Assembly (NCBI RefSeq): GCF_006716065.1
Contig: NZ_VFOL01000001.1
Coordinates: forward strand, 3,038,001-3,102,000
DNA: 64,000 nt
Direction of reading: 5' to 3'
Source: Salinispora arenicola
GTDB lineage: Bacteria; Actinomycetota; Actinomycetes; Mycobacteriales; Micromonosporaceae
Below the pieces are notes generated by a model. That model ran no database searches. It worked only from the letters and a program-made list of their open reading frames with translations, and was not told the DNA's origin. Shown here piece by piece: positions 17,703 through 26,196 of the stretch (positions are counted from its first letter, which is position 1; each line of letters opens with the position of its first letter). The position numbers and the translations under genes are program-made.

Positions 17703-18470
17703 GTGGTAACCGCGCTGGTGATCGAGAACGACCCGACCGACGACGCGCGTCGGCTGGGGGAGTGGCTGACCGAGGCCGGGTTGCAGCTGTTCGTGGTCCG
17801 ACCGCACGCCGGCGACGAGCTGCCGGACGATCTGGACGGGTACGCGGCGCTGGTCGTCCTGGGCGGCGAGCAGCAGGCGTACCCCCTGCCCGACGGCCAA
17901 CCGGAGGCACTCTGGTTTCCCCGGGTGGAGGCGTTGCTGCGTAAGGCCGTCCGGCACCGGGTGCCGACTCTGGCCATCTGCCTCGGCGCGCAACTGCTCG
18001 CCACGGCGCATGCCGGGACGGTCGTGCGCAGCCCGTCCGGGCCCGAGGTCGGTCCCGCGGTGGTGGGCCGCCGCGACGCCGCCGAGGCGGACCCGCTCTT
18101 CCGGTACGTCCCACTGATTCCAGACGTGTTCCAGTGGCACGCCGACGAGATCAGCGAGCTGCCTGTCGGGGCGACTCTGTTGGCCGCCTCCACCCGCTAC
18201 CCGCATCAGGCGTTTCGCCTCGGCGACCGGGCCTGGGGTCTGCAGTTCCACATCGAGTGCGACACCGCGATGATCGCCGACTGGGCGACGGACTCGACGC
18301 TGCTCGCCGAGCTGGGCCACGACCCGGAGGTGGTTGTCGCCGTCTGTGACGCGATGATGGTCGACGTCGAGGAGGTCTGGCAGCCCTTCGCGGCGCGTTT
18401 CGCCGCCCTGGCCCTCGGTGAGCTGGATGAGGGACCCCGCCGCAGCCTGCCGCTGCTTGGGCACGAATGA
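17703..18470 (+). CDS. Class I glutamine amidotransferase-like protein
   Basis: The 255-residue protein resembles the glutaminase subunit of GMP synthase. It shows the oxyanion strand (ALVVLGGEQQAYP), the nucleophile elbow AICLGAQLLA with its cysteine, and the C-terminal histidine/glutamate (LQFHIECD). No synthetase domain follows, so it is a stand-alone member whose ammonia acceptor is unknown. GTG 17703 is chosen because a -10 element sits 7 nt upstream; GTG 17679 is possible but has no signal. The stop overlaps glnE by ATGA (18467-18470), so the two are co-translated, a linkage that hints at a role in nitrogen control. Confidence 0.82.
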   Translation: MVTALVIENDPTDDARRLGEWLTEAGLQLFVVRPHAGDELPDDLDGYAALVVLGGEQQAYPLPDGQPEALWFPRVEALLRKAVRHRVPTLAICLGAQLLATAHAGTVVRSPSGPEVGPAVVGRRDAAEADPLFRYVPLIPDVFQWHADEISELPVGATLLAASTRYPHQAFRLGDRAWGLQFHIECDTAMIADWATDSTLLAELGHDPEVVVAVCDAMMVDVEEVWQPFAARFAALALGELDEGPRRSLPLLGHE

Positions 18471-21400
18471 AGCGGTTGACGCGAGCTGCGGGGCGGCTCG
18501 CCCGCTACGGCTTCGGTATCGGCGACGACGGCGCCCGCGCCGCTGACCTGCTCGGCCCCGAGGGTCTGGCCCTGTGGCGGCCGGACACGCAGGAACCCGT
18601 CGACACGCGGGCGGCGGAGTTGCTCACCGCACTGTCTCGGGCCGCCGATCCGGATCTGGCGCTGCGCCAACTCCACCGGTTGGTGGAGGCCGAACACCGG
18701 GCGGCGCAGACCGCTGACGCTACGACGGGGAGCAGCGCCGCAGCGGCGGGGACCGGTGGTGGATCCCCGCTCCTCGCCGACCTGCACGACGATCCGGGGC
18801 TGCGGCGGCGGCTGGTCGCCGTGCTCGGAGCCTCCTCGGCGCTCGGCGACCATCTGGTCGCCAACCCGGGCCAGTGGGATGCCCTCCGGAGCACCGCGGA
18901 CGGGCTGGCGCCCACCGCCGACGGTCGGCTGCAACATACCGGCACTGCCGGGTCGATCGCGGAGCTGCGCTCGGCCTACCGGTTGGCGTTGCTCCGAATC
19001 GCCGCGGCTGACCTGACCGGCGCCCGGTGCCTGGAGCAGACGATGGCGGCGCTTTCCGCGTTGGCCGACGCGACTCTCGCCGCCGCCTACGACCTCGCGC
19101 TGGGCGAACTGCCCGAGGGTACGCCCCGGCCCCGGCTGGCCGTGGTGGCGATGGGCAAGTGCGGCGGCGGTGAGTTGAACTACGTCTCCGACGTCGACGT
19201 GATCTTCGTCGCCGCCGAGGACGACGACCTGTCCGCGGCTACTACGGTCGCCACCCGTCTGATCCACGTCTGCGGCCTGGTTGCCTGGCCGGTCGACGCC
19301 GCGTTGCGCCCCGAGGGTAAACGGGGCCCGCTGGTGCGTACCCTGGCCAGCCACCTTGCCTACTACCGGCGGTGGGCCCGGACCTGGGAGTTCCAGGCGC
19401 TCCTCAAGGCGCGGCCGGCGGCCGGGGACCTGGCGCTGGGCCAGGAGTGGATCGACCAGCTCGCGCCACTGCTGTGGCGGGCCGCTGAGCGCCCGGAGGC
19501 GGTGGAGGACGTCCGCGCCATGCGCCGCAGGATCATCGACCACATCCCACCGGCCGAGCAGGAGCGGGAGATCAAACGTGGCCCGGGAGGGCTGCGCGAC
19601 ATCGAATTCGCCGTGCAGTTGCTGCAACTGGTGCACGGCCGTGGCGACGAGGCGCTGCGCGTGCCGGGCACCATCCCCGCGCTGCGGGCGTTGGTCACCG
19701 GCGGCTACGTCGGGCGGGCCGACGGGGAGGCGTTGCTGCGCGGCTACCACTTCCTGCGAACCGTGGAGCATCGGCTGCAGCTACAGGGTCTACGCCGGAC
19801 GCACACCGTGCCGACCGACCCAGCCTCGTTGCGCTGGTTGGCCGGGGCGCTTGGCTACGCGGCAACACCCGGCCGCAGCGCTGTCGAGGCGTTCCGAGCC
19901 GAGCGGATCACCCACGCCACCGAGGTACGGCGACTGCACGCCAAGCTGCTCTACCGGCCGCTGCTGGCGTCGGTCGCCCGGGTACCCGCCGACGGGCTGC
20001 GGCTCACCCCGACGGCGGCCCGCAACCGGCTGGAGATCCTCGGCTTCGCGGACCCAGCCGGGGCGCTGCGTCACCTACAGGCCCTCACCGGCGGGGTGAG
20101 CCGTACCGCTGCCATCCAACGCACCCTGCTGCCGGTGCTGCTCAGCGAGTTCGCCGATGCCCCCGAGCCGGACCGTGGGCTGCTCAGCTACCGCCAGGTC
20201 TCCGACAAGCTCGGCAGCACCCCCTGGTACCTGCGGCTGTTGCGTGACGAGGGCCCGGTGGCCCGTCGGTTGGCGCGCGTGCTCTCCTCCTCCCGGTACG
20301 CGACTGACCTGCTTGCCCGCGAGCCGGAGGCACTGCGCCTGCTCGCCGAGGAGAGCGAGTTTGCCGCGCGGCCCCGGGGAGTGCTGTGCGAAGGCTTCGC
20401 CGCGGCTGCGGCACGACACGTCGGCGACCCGGTCGAGGCGATTCGGGCGGTCCGTGCGCTGCGCCGCCGGGAACTGGTCCGCCTCGCCTGCGCCGACGTG
20501 CTGAGCCGGGCCGGTTCCTTGGCCCCGTCGCCACCCCGTGTCGAGGGGCGGGCCGTGCCGGCCCTGACCGACGTGAGCGCGGTCGGCACCGCACTCGCGG
20601 ACGTCACCGATGCCACGTTGGCTGCCGCCCTGCGCGCCGCCCGGGCGGCCCAGCCGTCGATGCCGGGCCTGCGCTTCGCTGTGATCGGAATGGGCCGGCT
20701 CGGCGGGTACGAGTCCAACTACCTCTCCGACGCCGATGTGCTCTTCGTCTACGACCCGCCGGAAGGCGCGAGCGAGAGCGCGGCGAGTGCCGCGGCCCAG
20801 GCGGTCGCCGAGGAACTGCGCCGACTGCTCAGCATGCCCGCGCCGGACCCGGCGCTCGGTGTCGACACCGACCTGCGTCCCGAGGGCCGGCAGGGGCCGT
20901 TGGTGCGCAGCCTCGCCGCGTACGCGCAGTACTACGCACGCTGGTCGCGGGTCTGGGAGGCGCAGGCACTGCTGCGGGCTCGGTTTGTGTGCGGTGACGA
21001 GGAGCTGGGCACTGAGTTCCTGGCGATGGTCGAGCCGGTACGCCATCCGGTGGAGGGCCTGACCCGGGAGCAGGCGGTCGAGATCCGGCGGATCAAAGCA
21101 CGGGTGGAGACCGAGCGGATGCCCCGGGGCGCGGATCCGGCCACCCACACCAAGCTGGGCCGGGGCGGCCTGGCCGACGTCGAGTGGGCGGTGCAGTTGC
21201 TCCAGCTTCGGCACGCCGGACAGTTACCGGCGTTGCGTGGCACCCGCACCCTCGACGCCCTCGCGGCGGCCCGGGATGCGGGCCTGGTCGACCCGGCTGA
21301 CGCCGCGGCGATGTCGGCCGGCTGGACCCTCGCCGCACAGGTCCGCAACGCGCTGATGCTGGTCCGCGGCCGGGCTGCTGATCAGCTGCCCCGGCACGGG

Positions 21401-21550
21401 GTGGAACTGGCGGGGGTGGTGCGGCTGCTCGGCCGCGACGATCCGGGTGAGTTCCTCGACGAGTACCTCCGCACCGGCCGCCGCTCCCGCGCTGCCATGC
21501 AACGGGTGTTCGACCAGTGGGGCAGCGACCCTCGGTGCGGCCGGCGGTAG
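18467..21550 (+). CDS. glnE: Bifunctional glutamine synthetase adenylyltransferase / deadenylase
   Basis: The 1027-residue protein controls glutamine synthetase activity by adding AMP to, or removing it from, a tyrosine on GlnA. Both nucleotidyltransferase domains are intact. The N-terminal one has GKCGGGELNYVSDVDVIF at about 228-245 and the C-terminal one GMGRLGGYESNYLSDADVLF at about 741-760, each with the G-S-x-x-D-x-D metal motif in its actinobacterial form. Helical GlnD-like regions follow each (RRIIDHIPPAEQEREIKRGPGGL and the matching LGRGGLADVEWAVQLLQ). Its target GlnA, with Tyr402, is encoded 5 kb downstream. The start lies in an ATGA overlap with the amidotransferase gene. Confidence 0.95.
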   Translation: MKRLTRAAGRLARYGFGIGDDGARAADLLGPEGLALWRPDTQEPVDTRAAELLTALSRAADPDLALRQLHRLVEAEHRAAQTADATTGSSAAAAGTGGGSPLLADLHDDPGLRRRLVAVLGASSALGDHLVANPGQWDALRSTADGLAPTADGRLQHTGTAGSIAELRSAYRLALLRIAAADLTGARCLEQTMAALSALADATLAAAYDLALGELPEGTPRPRLAVVAMGKCGGGELNYVSDVDVIFVAAEDDDLSAATTVATRLIHVCGLVAWPVDAALRPEGKRGPLVRTLASHLAYYRRWARTWEFQALLKARPAAGDLALGQEWIDQLAPLLWRAAERPEAVEDVRAMRRRIIDHIPPAEQEREIKRGPGGLRDIEFAVQLLQLVHGRGDEALRVPGTIPALRALVTGGYVGRADGEALLRGYHFLRTVEHRLQLQGLRRTHTVPTDPASLRWLAGALGYAATPGRSAVEAFRAERITHATEVRRLHAKLLYRPLLASVARVPADGLRLTPTAARNRLEILGFADPAGALRHLQALTGGVSRTAAIQRTLLPVLLSEFADAPEPDRGLLSYRQVSDKLGSTPWYLRLLRDEGPVARRLARVLSSSRYATDLLAREPEALRLLAEESEFAARPRGVLCEGFAAAAARHVGDPVEAIRAVRALRRRELVRLACADVLSRAGSLAPSPPRVEGRAVPALTDVSAVGTALADVTDATLAAALRAARAAQPSMPGLRFAVIGMGRLGGYESNYLSDADVLFVYDPPEGASESAASAAAQAVAEELRRLLSMPAPDPALGVDTDLRPEGRQGPLVRSLAAYAQYYARWSRVWEAQALLRARFVCGDEELGTEFLAMVEPVRHPVEGLTREQAVEIRRIKARVETERMPRGADPATHTKLGRGGLADVEWAVQLLQLRHAGQLPALRGTRTLDALAAARDAGLVDPADAAAMSAGWTLAAQVRNALMLVRGRAADQLPRHGVELAGVVRLLGRDDPGEFLDEYLRTGRRSRAAMQRVFDQWGSDPRCGRR

Positions 21551-21576
21551 GACGGGCGCGGGCGGCACCGGGGGTC

Positions 21577-23178
21577 TCAACTGCCGAGGGTCCAGACCCC
21601 GGCGCGCGGGACGGTGACGGTGCTCCACTCACCGTTCGCCGTGACTGTGCCGCCGGCGGCGGTCAGCCAGCGGCTGTGCCGGACACGCACCGGTACCGTC
21701 GCCGGTCCGTCGGTCCGGAACGTCACGGTCGCACCGTCGGTGTCCACCAACACGCCGGGCTCACCGACGAGGGGCGTCGGGTCGGCCACTGCCCAGACCC
21801 GCCAGTGCGGGCTGGACCACACCTCGCGCAGGTAGGGCAGGTTGCCGCGCACCAGCTCCGCCTCGGCCCGGCCGACCCAGGACAGCGGCGCGTCGGGCAC
21901 GGCCACGAACTGCACCGCGTTCGTCGCGAGCCAGCTGCGGTAGGTCTCCGAAGTCAGCGGAACGCCGGTGCCGGTGGCGCCCGGGACAGTGGTGAAGAAG
22001 ATCGGGTTGCGGTCGATGTCGGCTTGGCGCAGCCAGCCCCGGGCCAGTGGCACCTCGCCCAGCGCCGCCGCCTCCCGGTAGGTACGTGTCGGAGGGATCT
22101 CCACCCGTCCGGTGAGGTGCTGGGTGGCGAGGAAGTCGCGCAGCGGTGCGAAGTAGGCGGGTCGGGCAGACGGGTCGGCGACGCTGCGCAGGTCCGCGGG
22201 GACGACCGGCGGCTGCCACCAGAACACGGCGGCGAGCAGCACGGCGAGGCTGAGCCCGGCGCCGACGCGCCGGGTGCGCCAGCGGGCGCGGGGGGCGTCG
22301 CCCGGTGGTCCCTTCCCTGCCAGCGGCGTCGACCAGGGGTTCTTTCCGACGGTCGCGGCAGCGGCCAGCAGCGGAAGCGCGAACATCGCCGACAGCCGGG
22401 TCGCGTTCAGGCCAACCGGGGTGTGCAGCAGCGCCGCCGCGAGCACCCCGGCCGCGGCGAGCAACGCACCGATCCGCACCGGCCGGTACGCCACCAGCAG
22501 CGCCACCAGCAGGCTGCTGCCCATCGCCCGCAGGGTGTCGGTGCGGCTGATGTTCATCCAGCCGCCGTCGCCGAGGAGCAGGGTGGTGACCCCGAGCGGC
22601 AGCGCTGCCGCTGCCCCCAGGGCGAGGCCGTCGGCGTACCGGCGGGAGAGCAGCAGCGCGGCACCGGCCAGGCCGACGAAGAGACCGGCCACCGGACTGG
22701 TAGCGGCGGCCAGCAGCGCCCCGGCCGCGGCGAGCGTCAGCCGTAGTCGGCCGGGTGGCAGGGTGAGGGCGAGTAGGGCGGCGAGACCGAAGGTCACCCC
22801 GAGCCCGTATGTGACCCGGCCGGCGACCAGGTTGCCGGCAAGGGTGGCCACCCCCACCAGGGCGCCGGTTAGTGGCCGGGGCACGTTGGCGCGGGCCAGC
22901 AGGGCGGCGAACACGGCGGCCGATGCCACCAGCGCCAGCACCCCGGTCACCCGAACACCGAGCAGCGCCATCACCGGCTGGGAGAGCAGGCTGTAGCCGA
23001 ACTGGTTGACACCGCCGTACCACCGCAGGTCGACCGGGGCGGCGCCGTGGGCGGCGAAGAAGTCGGCCCGGGCCACCTGGGCGGCGAGGTCCGAACCCAT
23101 CGGGGGCAGCACCAGGTAGGTACCGCCGAGTACCACGGCCACCGCGGCAGCCACCGCCGCCGTCCGTGTACCCCGCAT
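21577..23178 (-). CDS. Polytopic membrane protein of unknown function
   Basis: The 533-residue product from ATG 23178 (ribosome site GGAGGTG) has about ten hydrophobic segments in residues 5-320 and then a soluble C-terminal part of about 210 residues that ends in a beta-rich region (VPVRVRHSRWLTAAGG). The early loop GGVNQFGYSLLSQPVMALLG after the first membrane segment is the position where GT-C glycosyltransferases keep catalytic residues, so a sugar-transfer role is possible, but no acidic motif is clear. The frame remains open far upstream to 25074 as a shadow of mptB. It converges with glnE (26 nt apart) and diverges from the mannosyltransferase pair. Confidence 0.7.
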   Translation of the reverse strand: MRGTRTAAVAAAVAVVLGGTYLVLPPMGSDLAAQVARADFFAAHGAAPVDLRWYGGVNQFGYSLLSQPVMALLGVRVTGVLALVASAAVFAALLARANVPRPLTGALVGVATLAGNLVAGRVTYGLGVTFGLAALLALTLPPGRLRLTLAAAGALLAAATSPVAGLFVGLAGAALLLSRRYADGLALGAAAALPLGVTTLLLGDGGWMNISRTDTLRAMGSSLLVALLVAYRPVRIGALLAAAGVLAAALLHTPVGLNATRLSAMFALPLLAAAATVGKNPWSTPLAGKGPPGDAPRARWRTRRVGAGLSLAVLLAAVFWWQPPVVPADLRSVADPSARPAYFAPLRDFLATQHLTGRVEIPPTRTYREAAALGEVPLARGWLRQADIDRNPIFFTTVPGATGTGVPLTSETYRSWLATNAVQFVAVPDAPLSWVGRAEAELVRGNLPYLREVWSSPHWRVWAVADPTPLVGEPGVLVDTDGATVTFRTDGPATVPVRVRHSRWLTAAGGTVTANGEWSTVTVPRAGVWTLGS

Positions 23179-23223
23179 GCCCACCTCCGTACCGCGCCCA
23201 CGGTACTGGCAGCATGTTCTTCC

Positions 23224-24633
23224 GTGCCCATCCACCTCGCACGCTGGACCGGCCTGGCCGGCTCGACGATGCTCGCCGCCGCCGCCTTCATCGGCGGCGC
23301 GTTGCCCTCGTCGCCGCACAAGGTCACCCCGATCGACGTCTGGCAGGGCCGGTACGGGCCGCTGCTGCTCGTGCTCTGGGTGGCCGGTCTGGGGCTGTTC
23401 TGCACGGCGTGGTGGGCGGTGCGCGACCGCGTGCCGTCGCCGCGGTGGGCGCTGGTCACCGTGGGGCTCTGGTTGCTTCCGCTGCTGGTCGCGCCGCCGC
23501 TGGGCAGCCGGGACGGCTACGCGTACGCCTGCCAGGGCGCCACCTACGCGGGCGGGTTCAGCCCGTACGAGCAGGGCGTGTCCGTGCTGCCATGTCCGTG
23601 GCTGGAGACCGTCTCGCCGATCTGGCGCGACACCGCGGCCCCGTACGGGCCGCTGTTCGTCCTGCTGGCCGCAGCGGTGGTGATCTTGACCGACTCGCTG
23701 GTGGACGCTCTCGCGCTGTTTCGGCTGCTCGCCGTCGCCGGATTGGGCCTGCTGGCGGCCTGCCTGCCGGTGCTGGCCCGCCGGTGCGGGGTGCCGCCGG
23801 GGCGGGCGCTGTGGCTGGCGCTCGGCTCGCCGCTGGTCGGGGTGCACCTGGTCTCCGGCATGCACAACGACGCGTTGATGGTCGGGCTGCTGGTCGCCGG
23901 GCTGGCGATCGTGGCGGCCCGACCAGGCCGTCCCGGTCCGTTGCTGGCCGGCGGAGTGTTGCTCGGCCTGGCTGGGGGGATCAAGGCGACCGCGCTTGTC
24001 GTGGTCCCGTTCGCGGCGCTGGCCGCGATCGCCGGGGTGTACTCGGTGCGGGGTCTGTTGCGCGCCGGCGGGTGGGTGGTCGGCGGCGCGGTGAGCACGG
24101 TGGTCGGCGTGAGCCTGGTCGCGGGCCTGAACTTCGGGTGGATCGCCGGGTTGAAGCAGGGCGGGCTCTCGGTCGCGTGGACGTCGCCGCCGACGGCGGT
24201 GGGGCAGACCCTGGGGTACCTCGTGTTGCCCTTCGGGTGGCACATCGACGCGGTGCCGGTCACCCGCGCGATCGGCCTGGCGGTGCTGCTGCTGGTGCTG
24301 ATCGTCCTGTGGTGGCGGGCCCGGACCCGGAACCCGCTGTGGTACGCCGGCTTGGCCCTGGCGGCCACCGTCGCGCTGGCGCCGGTGTTTCATCCCTGGT
24401 ACTGGACGTGGCCACTGGCCGTGCTCGCGGCGACCTCCCGCCGGGTCGACTGGGCGGCGGCGGTGGCGCTGCTGGCGTCGTTCCTGGTGCTGCCGGACGG
24501 CACCAGCCTGCCCGCGTTCAGCAAGACCGTCGGGGCGCCCCTGATGACGTTGTTCGTGATCGTGGTGACGGTCCGCTGGGCGCGGTCGGCCGTGGCGGCC
24601 CGCCGACGGGTCGTCACCGAGGCGTCCCGGTGA
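23224..24633 (+). CDS. mptB: MptB-like polyprenol-phosphomannose alpha-mannosyltransferase, copy 1
   Basis: GTG 23224 gives a 469-residue membrane protein with about 12 segments, of the MptA/MptB GT-C group. In mycobacteria and corynebacteria these enzymes extend the alpha-1,6-mannan core of lipomannan using polyprenyl-phosphomannose on the outer face of the membrane. Typical blocks are APPLGSRDGYAYACQGATYAGGF (with acidic residue in the first large loop), PIWRDTAAPYGPLFVLL, GVHLVSGMHNDALMVGLL, GIKATALVVVPFAAL and LAPVFHPWYWTWPL. The stop overlaps the start of a second, similar gene (GTGA at 24630-24633). Confidence 0.85.
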   Translation: MPIHLARWTGLAGSTMLAAAAFIGGALPSSPHKVTPIDVWQGRYGPLLLVLWVAGLGLFCTAWWAVRDRVPSPRWALVTVGLWLLPLLVAPPLGSRDGYAYACQGATYAGGFSPYEQGVSVLPCPWLETVSPIWRDTAAPYGPLFVLLAAAVVILTDSLVDALALFRLLAVAGLGLLAACLPVLARRCGVPPGRALWLALGSPLVGVHLVSGMHNDALMVGLLVAGLAIVAARPGRPGPLLAGGVLLGLAGGIKATALVVVPFAALAAIAGVYSVRGLLRAGGWVVGGAVSTVVGVSLVAGLNFGWIAGLKQGGLSVAWTSPPTAVGQTLGYLVLPFGWHIDAVPVTRAIGLAVLLLVLIVLWWRARTRNPLWYAGLALAATVALAPVFHPWYWTWPLAVLAATSRRVDWAAAVALLASFLVLPDGTSLPAFSKTVGAPLMTLFVIVVTVRWARSAVAARRRVVTEASR

Positions 24634-26132
24634 CCGGGGCGGCCGCGCCGCCGCCAGCGAGCGCGGAAGTGCCGGTCCGGGCGTCGGTCGTCCGGTACGT
24701 CGGGCTGGCTGGTGCGGTGCTGCTGGCGGTCGCCGGGTACGTGGGTGGAGCGTTGCCCGGTACGACCACCGTGCGGGTGTGGCACTCCGACGACGGCCTG
24801 CTGACCGTCGTGTTGTGGCTGGTCGGCACCGGGCTGTTGACCGGCGGGTGGTGGGTGCTGCGGCGCGGCGCACCGTCGACCCGGTGGGCGTACCGCACCG
24901 CGGGGCTGTGGGCTCTGCCGCTGCTGGCCGCGCCGCCGATGGGCAGCCGGGACGTCTACTCGTACGCCTGCCAGGGCTGGTCGTACGGGCAGGGCGTCGA
25001 CCCGTACGCGACCGGGGTGGCGGCGGCGGGCTGCCCGTGGGTGGATGCCGTCGCACCCGTGTGGCGGGACACACCCGCGCCGTACGGGCCGGTCTTCGTC
25101 CTGCTCGCCGCGCTGGCGGTGGCGTTCGGTGGCGGTCTGGTCGGCACGGTGGTGGTGTTGCGGTTGATGGCTGTGGCCGGGGTGCTGCTCGTCGCGTTGT
25201 GTCTGCTCGGGTTGGCGCGGGCGGCGGGTGTGCCGACTCGTCGGGCGGTCTGGCTGGCGTTGGCCGGCCCGCTGGTCGGGGTGCACCTGGTGGGCGGCGC
25301 GCACAACGACGCGGTGATGCTCGGCCTGCTGCTGCTCGGCCTGCTGGTGGTGGTGCGGTTCCCGGGTCGGCCGCGACCGCTGCTGGTGGCGGGAACGCTG
25401 CTCGGGCTGGCGGTGGGGGTGAAGGTGACCGCGGTGGTGGTGCTGCCGTTCGCGGTGCTCGCCGCGGTGCTCGGCCGGTTCACCGTACGGTCGGTGCTGC
25501 GTGATGGCGGCTGGCTGGGCGTGGGCGCGGTAGTCGCCCTGGGGGGTGTGTCGGTGCTCTCCGGCCTTGGCCTCGGCTGGGTGGGCGGAGTGCGCCACAG
25601 CGGCGATTCGGAGCAGTGGACGTCGCCGCCGACGGCGGTCGGCATGGTTCTCGACTACGGCGGTGAGCTGGTCGGTTGGCGCCCCGCGGCGGTGCCGGTG
25701 GTTCGAGGACTGGCGTTGGTGCTGCTGGTGGTGGCGTTGGCGGCGCTGTGGTGGCGGGCGTGGTCGGAACTGCGTGGGCTGAACGACGTCCGGAGGCGGG
25801 TGGTCCGGTTGAATGCCGCCCGGCCCCGGGTGGCCTTGTTCGGTGCCGGCGCGGCGCTGGCCGTCACGGTGGTGCTCGCCCCTGTCTTTTACCCCTGGTA
25901 CGCGACCTGGCCGTTGGTCCTGCTCGCGGTGGCAGCGACGCGGACGACCTGGTTCGTGCTGCCCTGCGCGGTGGCGGCTTTTCTCACGTTGCCGGACGGC
26001 ACGAATGTGGCCCGGCTGGTGAAGGCGCCGGGCGCGGTGGTGACGACCGGGCTCGTGGTGGCGGTGGTGGTGTGGGGGGTGCCGCGGTTGCGGCGGTTGT
26101 GGGTCGGCCGCGACCAGCCCGAGGCCAGCTGA
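24630..26132 (+). CDS. mptB: MptB-like polyprenol-phosphomannose alpha-mannosyltransferase, copy 2
   Basis: The 500-residue product is a tandem paralogue of the upstream gene and keeps the same blocks: APPMGSRDVYSYACQGWSYGQGVDPY, PVWRDTPAPYGPVFVLL, GVHLVGGAHNDAVMLGLL, GVKVTAVVVLPFA, EQWTSPPTAVG and LAPVFYPWYATWPL. The N-terminus has a short Pro/Ala extension and there is an inserted arginine-rich loop near residues 375-395. GTG 24630 overlaps the upstream stop, so the pair is co-translated and may act one after the other on the same mannan. A terminator shared with the convergent glnA follows. Confidence 0.85.
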   Translation: MTGAAAPPPASAEVPVRASVVRYVGLAGAVLLAVAGYVGGALPGTTTVRVWHSDDGLLTVVLWLVGTGLLTGGWWVLRRGAPSTRWAYRTAGLWALPLLAAPPMGSRDVYSYACQGWSYGQGVDPYATGVAAAGCPWVDAVAPVWRDTPAPYGPVFVLLAALAVAFGGGLVGTVVVLRLMAVAGVLLVALCLLGLARAAGVPTRRAVWLALAGPLVGVHLVGGAHNDAVMLGLLLLGLLVVVRFPGRPRPLLVAGTLLGLAVGVKVTAVVVLPFAVLAAVLGRFTVRSVLRDGGWLGVGAVVALGGVSVLSGLGLGWVGGVRHSGDSEQWTSPPTAVGMVLDYGGELVGWRPAAVPVVRGLALVLLVVALAALWWRAWSELRGLNDVRRRVVRLNAARPRVALFGAGAALAVTVVLAPVFYPWYATWPLVLLAVAATRTTWFVLPCAVAAFLTLPDGTNVARLVKAPGAVVTTGLVVAVVVWGVPRLRRLWVGRDQPEAS

Positions 26133-26138
26133 GACGGA

Positions 26139-26186
26139 ACCGGCCGGGCCCGGCGCCGCGACGTTGCGGTGCCCGGCCCGGCCGGT
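26139..26186. terminator. Bidirectional terminator between mptB copy 2 and glnA
   Basis: The 16-base arms 26139-26154 and 26171-26186 pair with two mismatches around a 16-nt loop and lie between convergent genes. Confidence 0.6.
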
Positions 26187-26196
26187 CGTCAGAGGG

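Noticed and set aside
16850..18193. Long minus-strand frame of 447 codons
   Set aside because: It covers the S66 peptidase gene in another frame and runs through the divergent promoter region; its product is Arg/Gly/Pro-rich noise.
18206..19771. Minus-strand frame of 521 codons across glnE
   Set aside because: It is antisense to glnE and has no family features.
23166..24629. Upstream extension of the second mptB gene through the first
   Set aside because: It is the out-of-frame shadow of the first mptB copy; the second gene starts at the GTGA overlap.
23179..25074. Upstream extension of the membrane protein frame opposite the mptB genes
   Set aside because: The real start is ATG 23178 with GGAGGTG; the extension is the antisense of mptB and reads as low-complexity Pro/Arg sequence.
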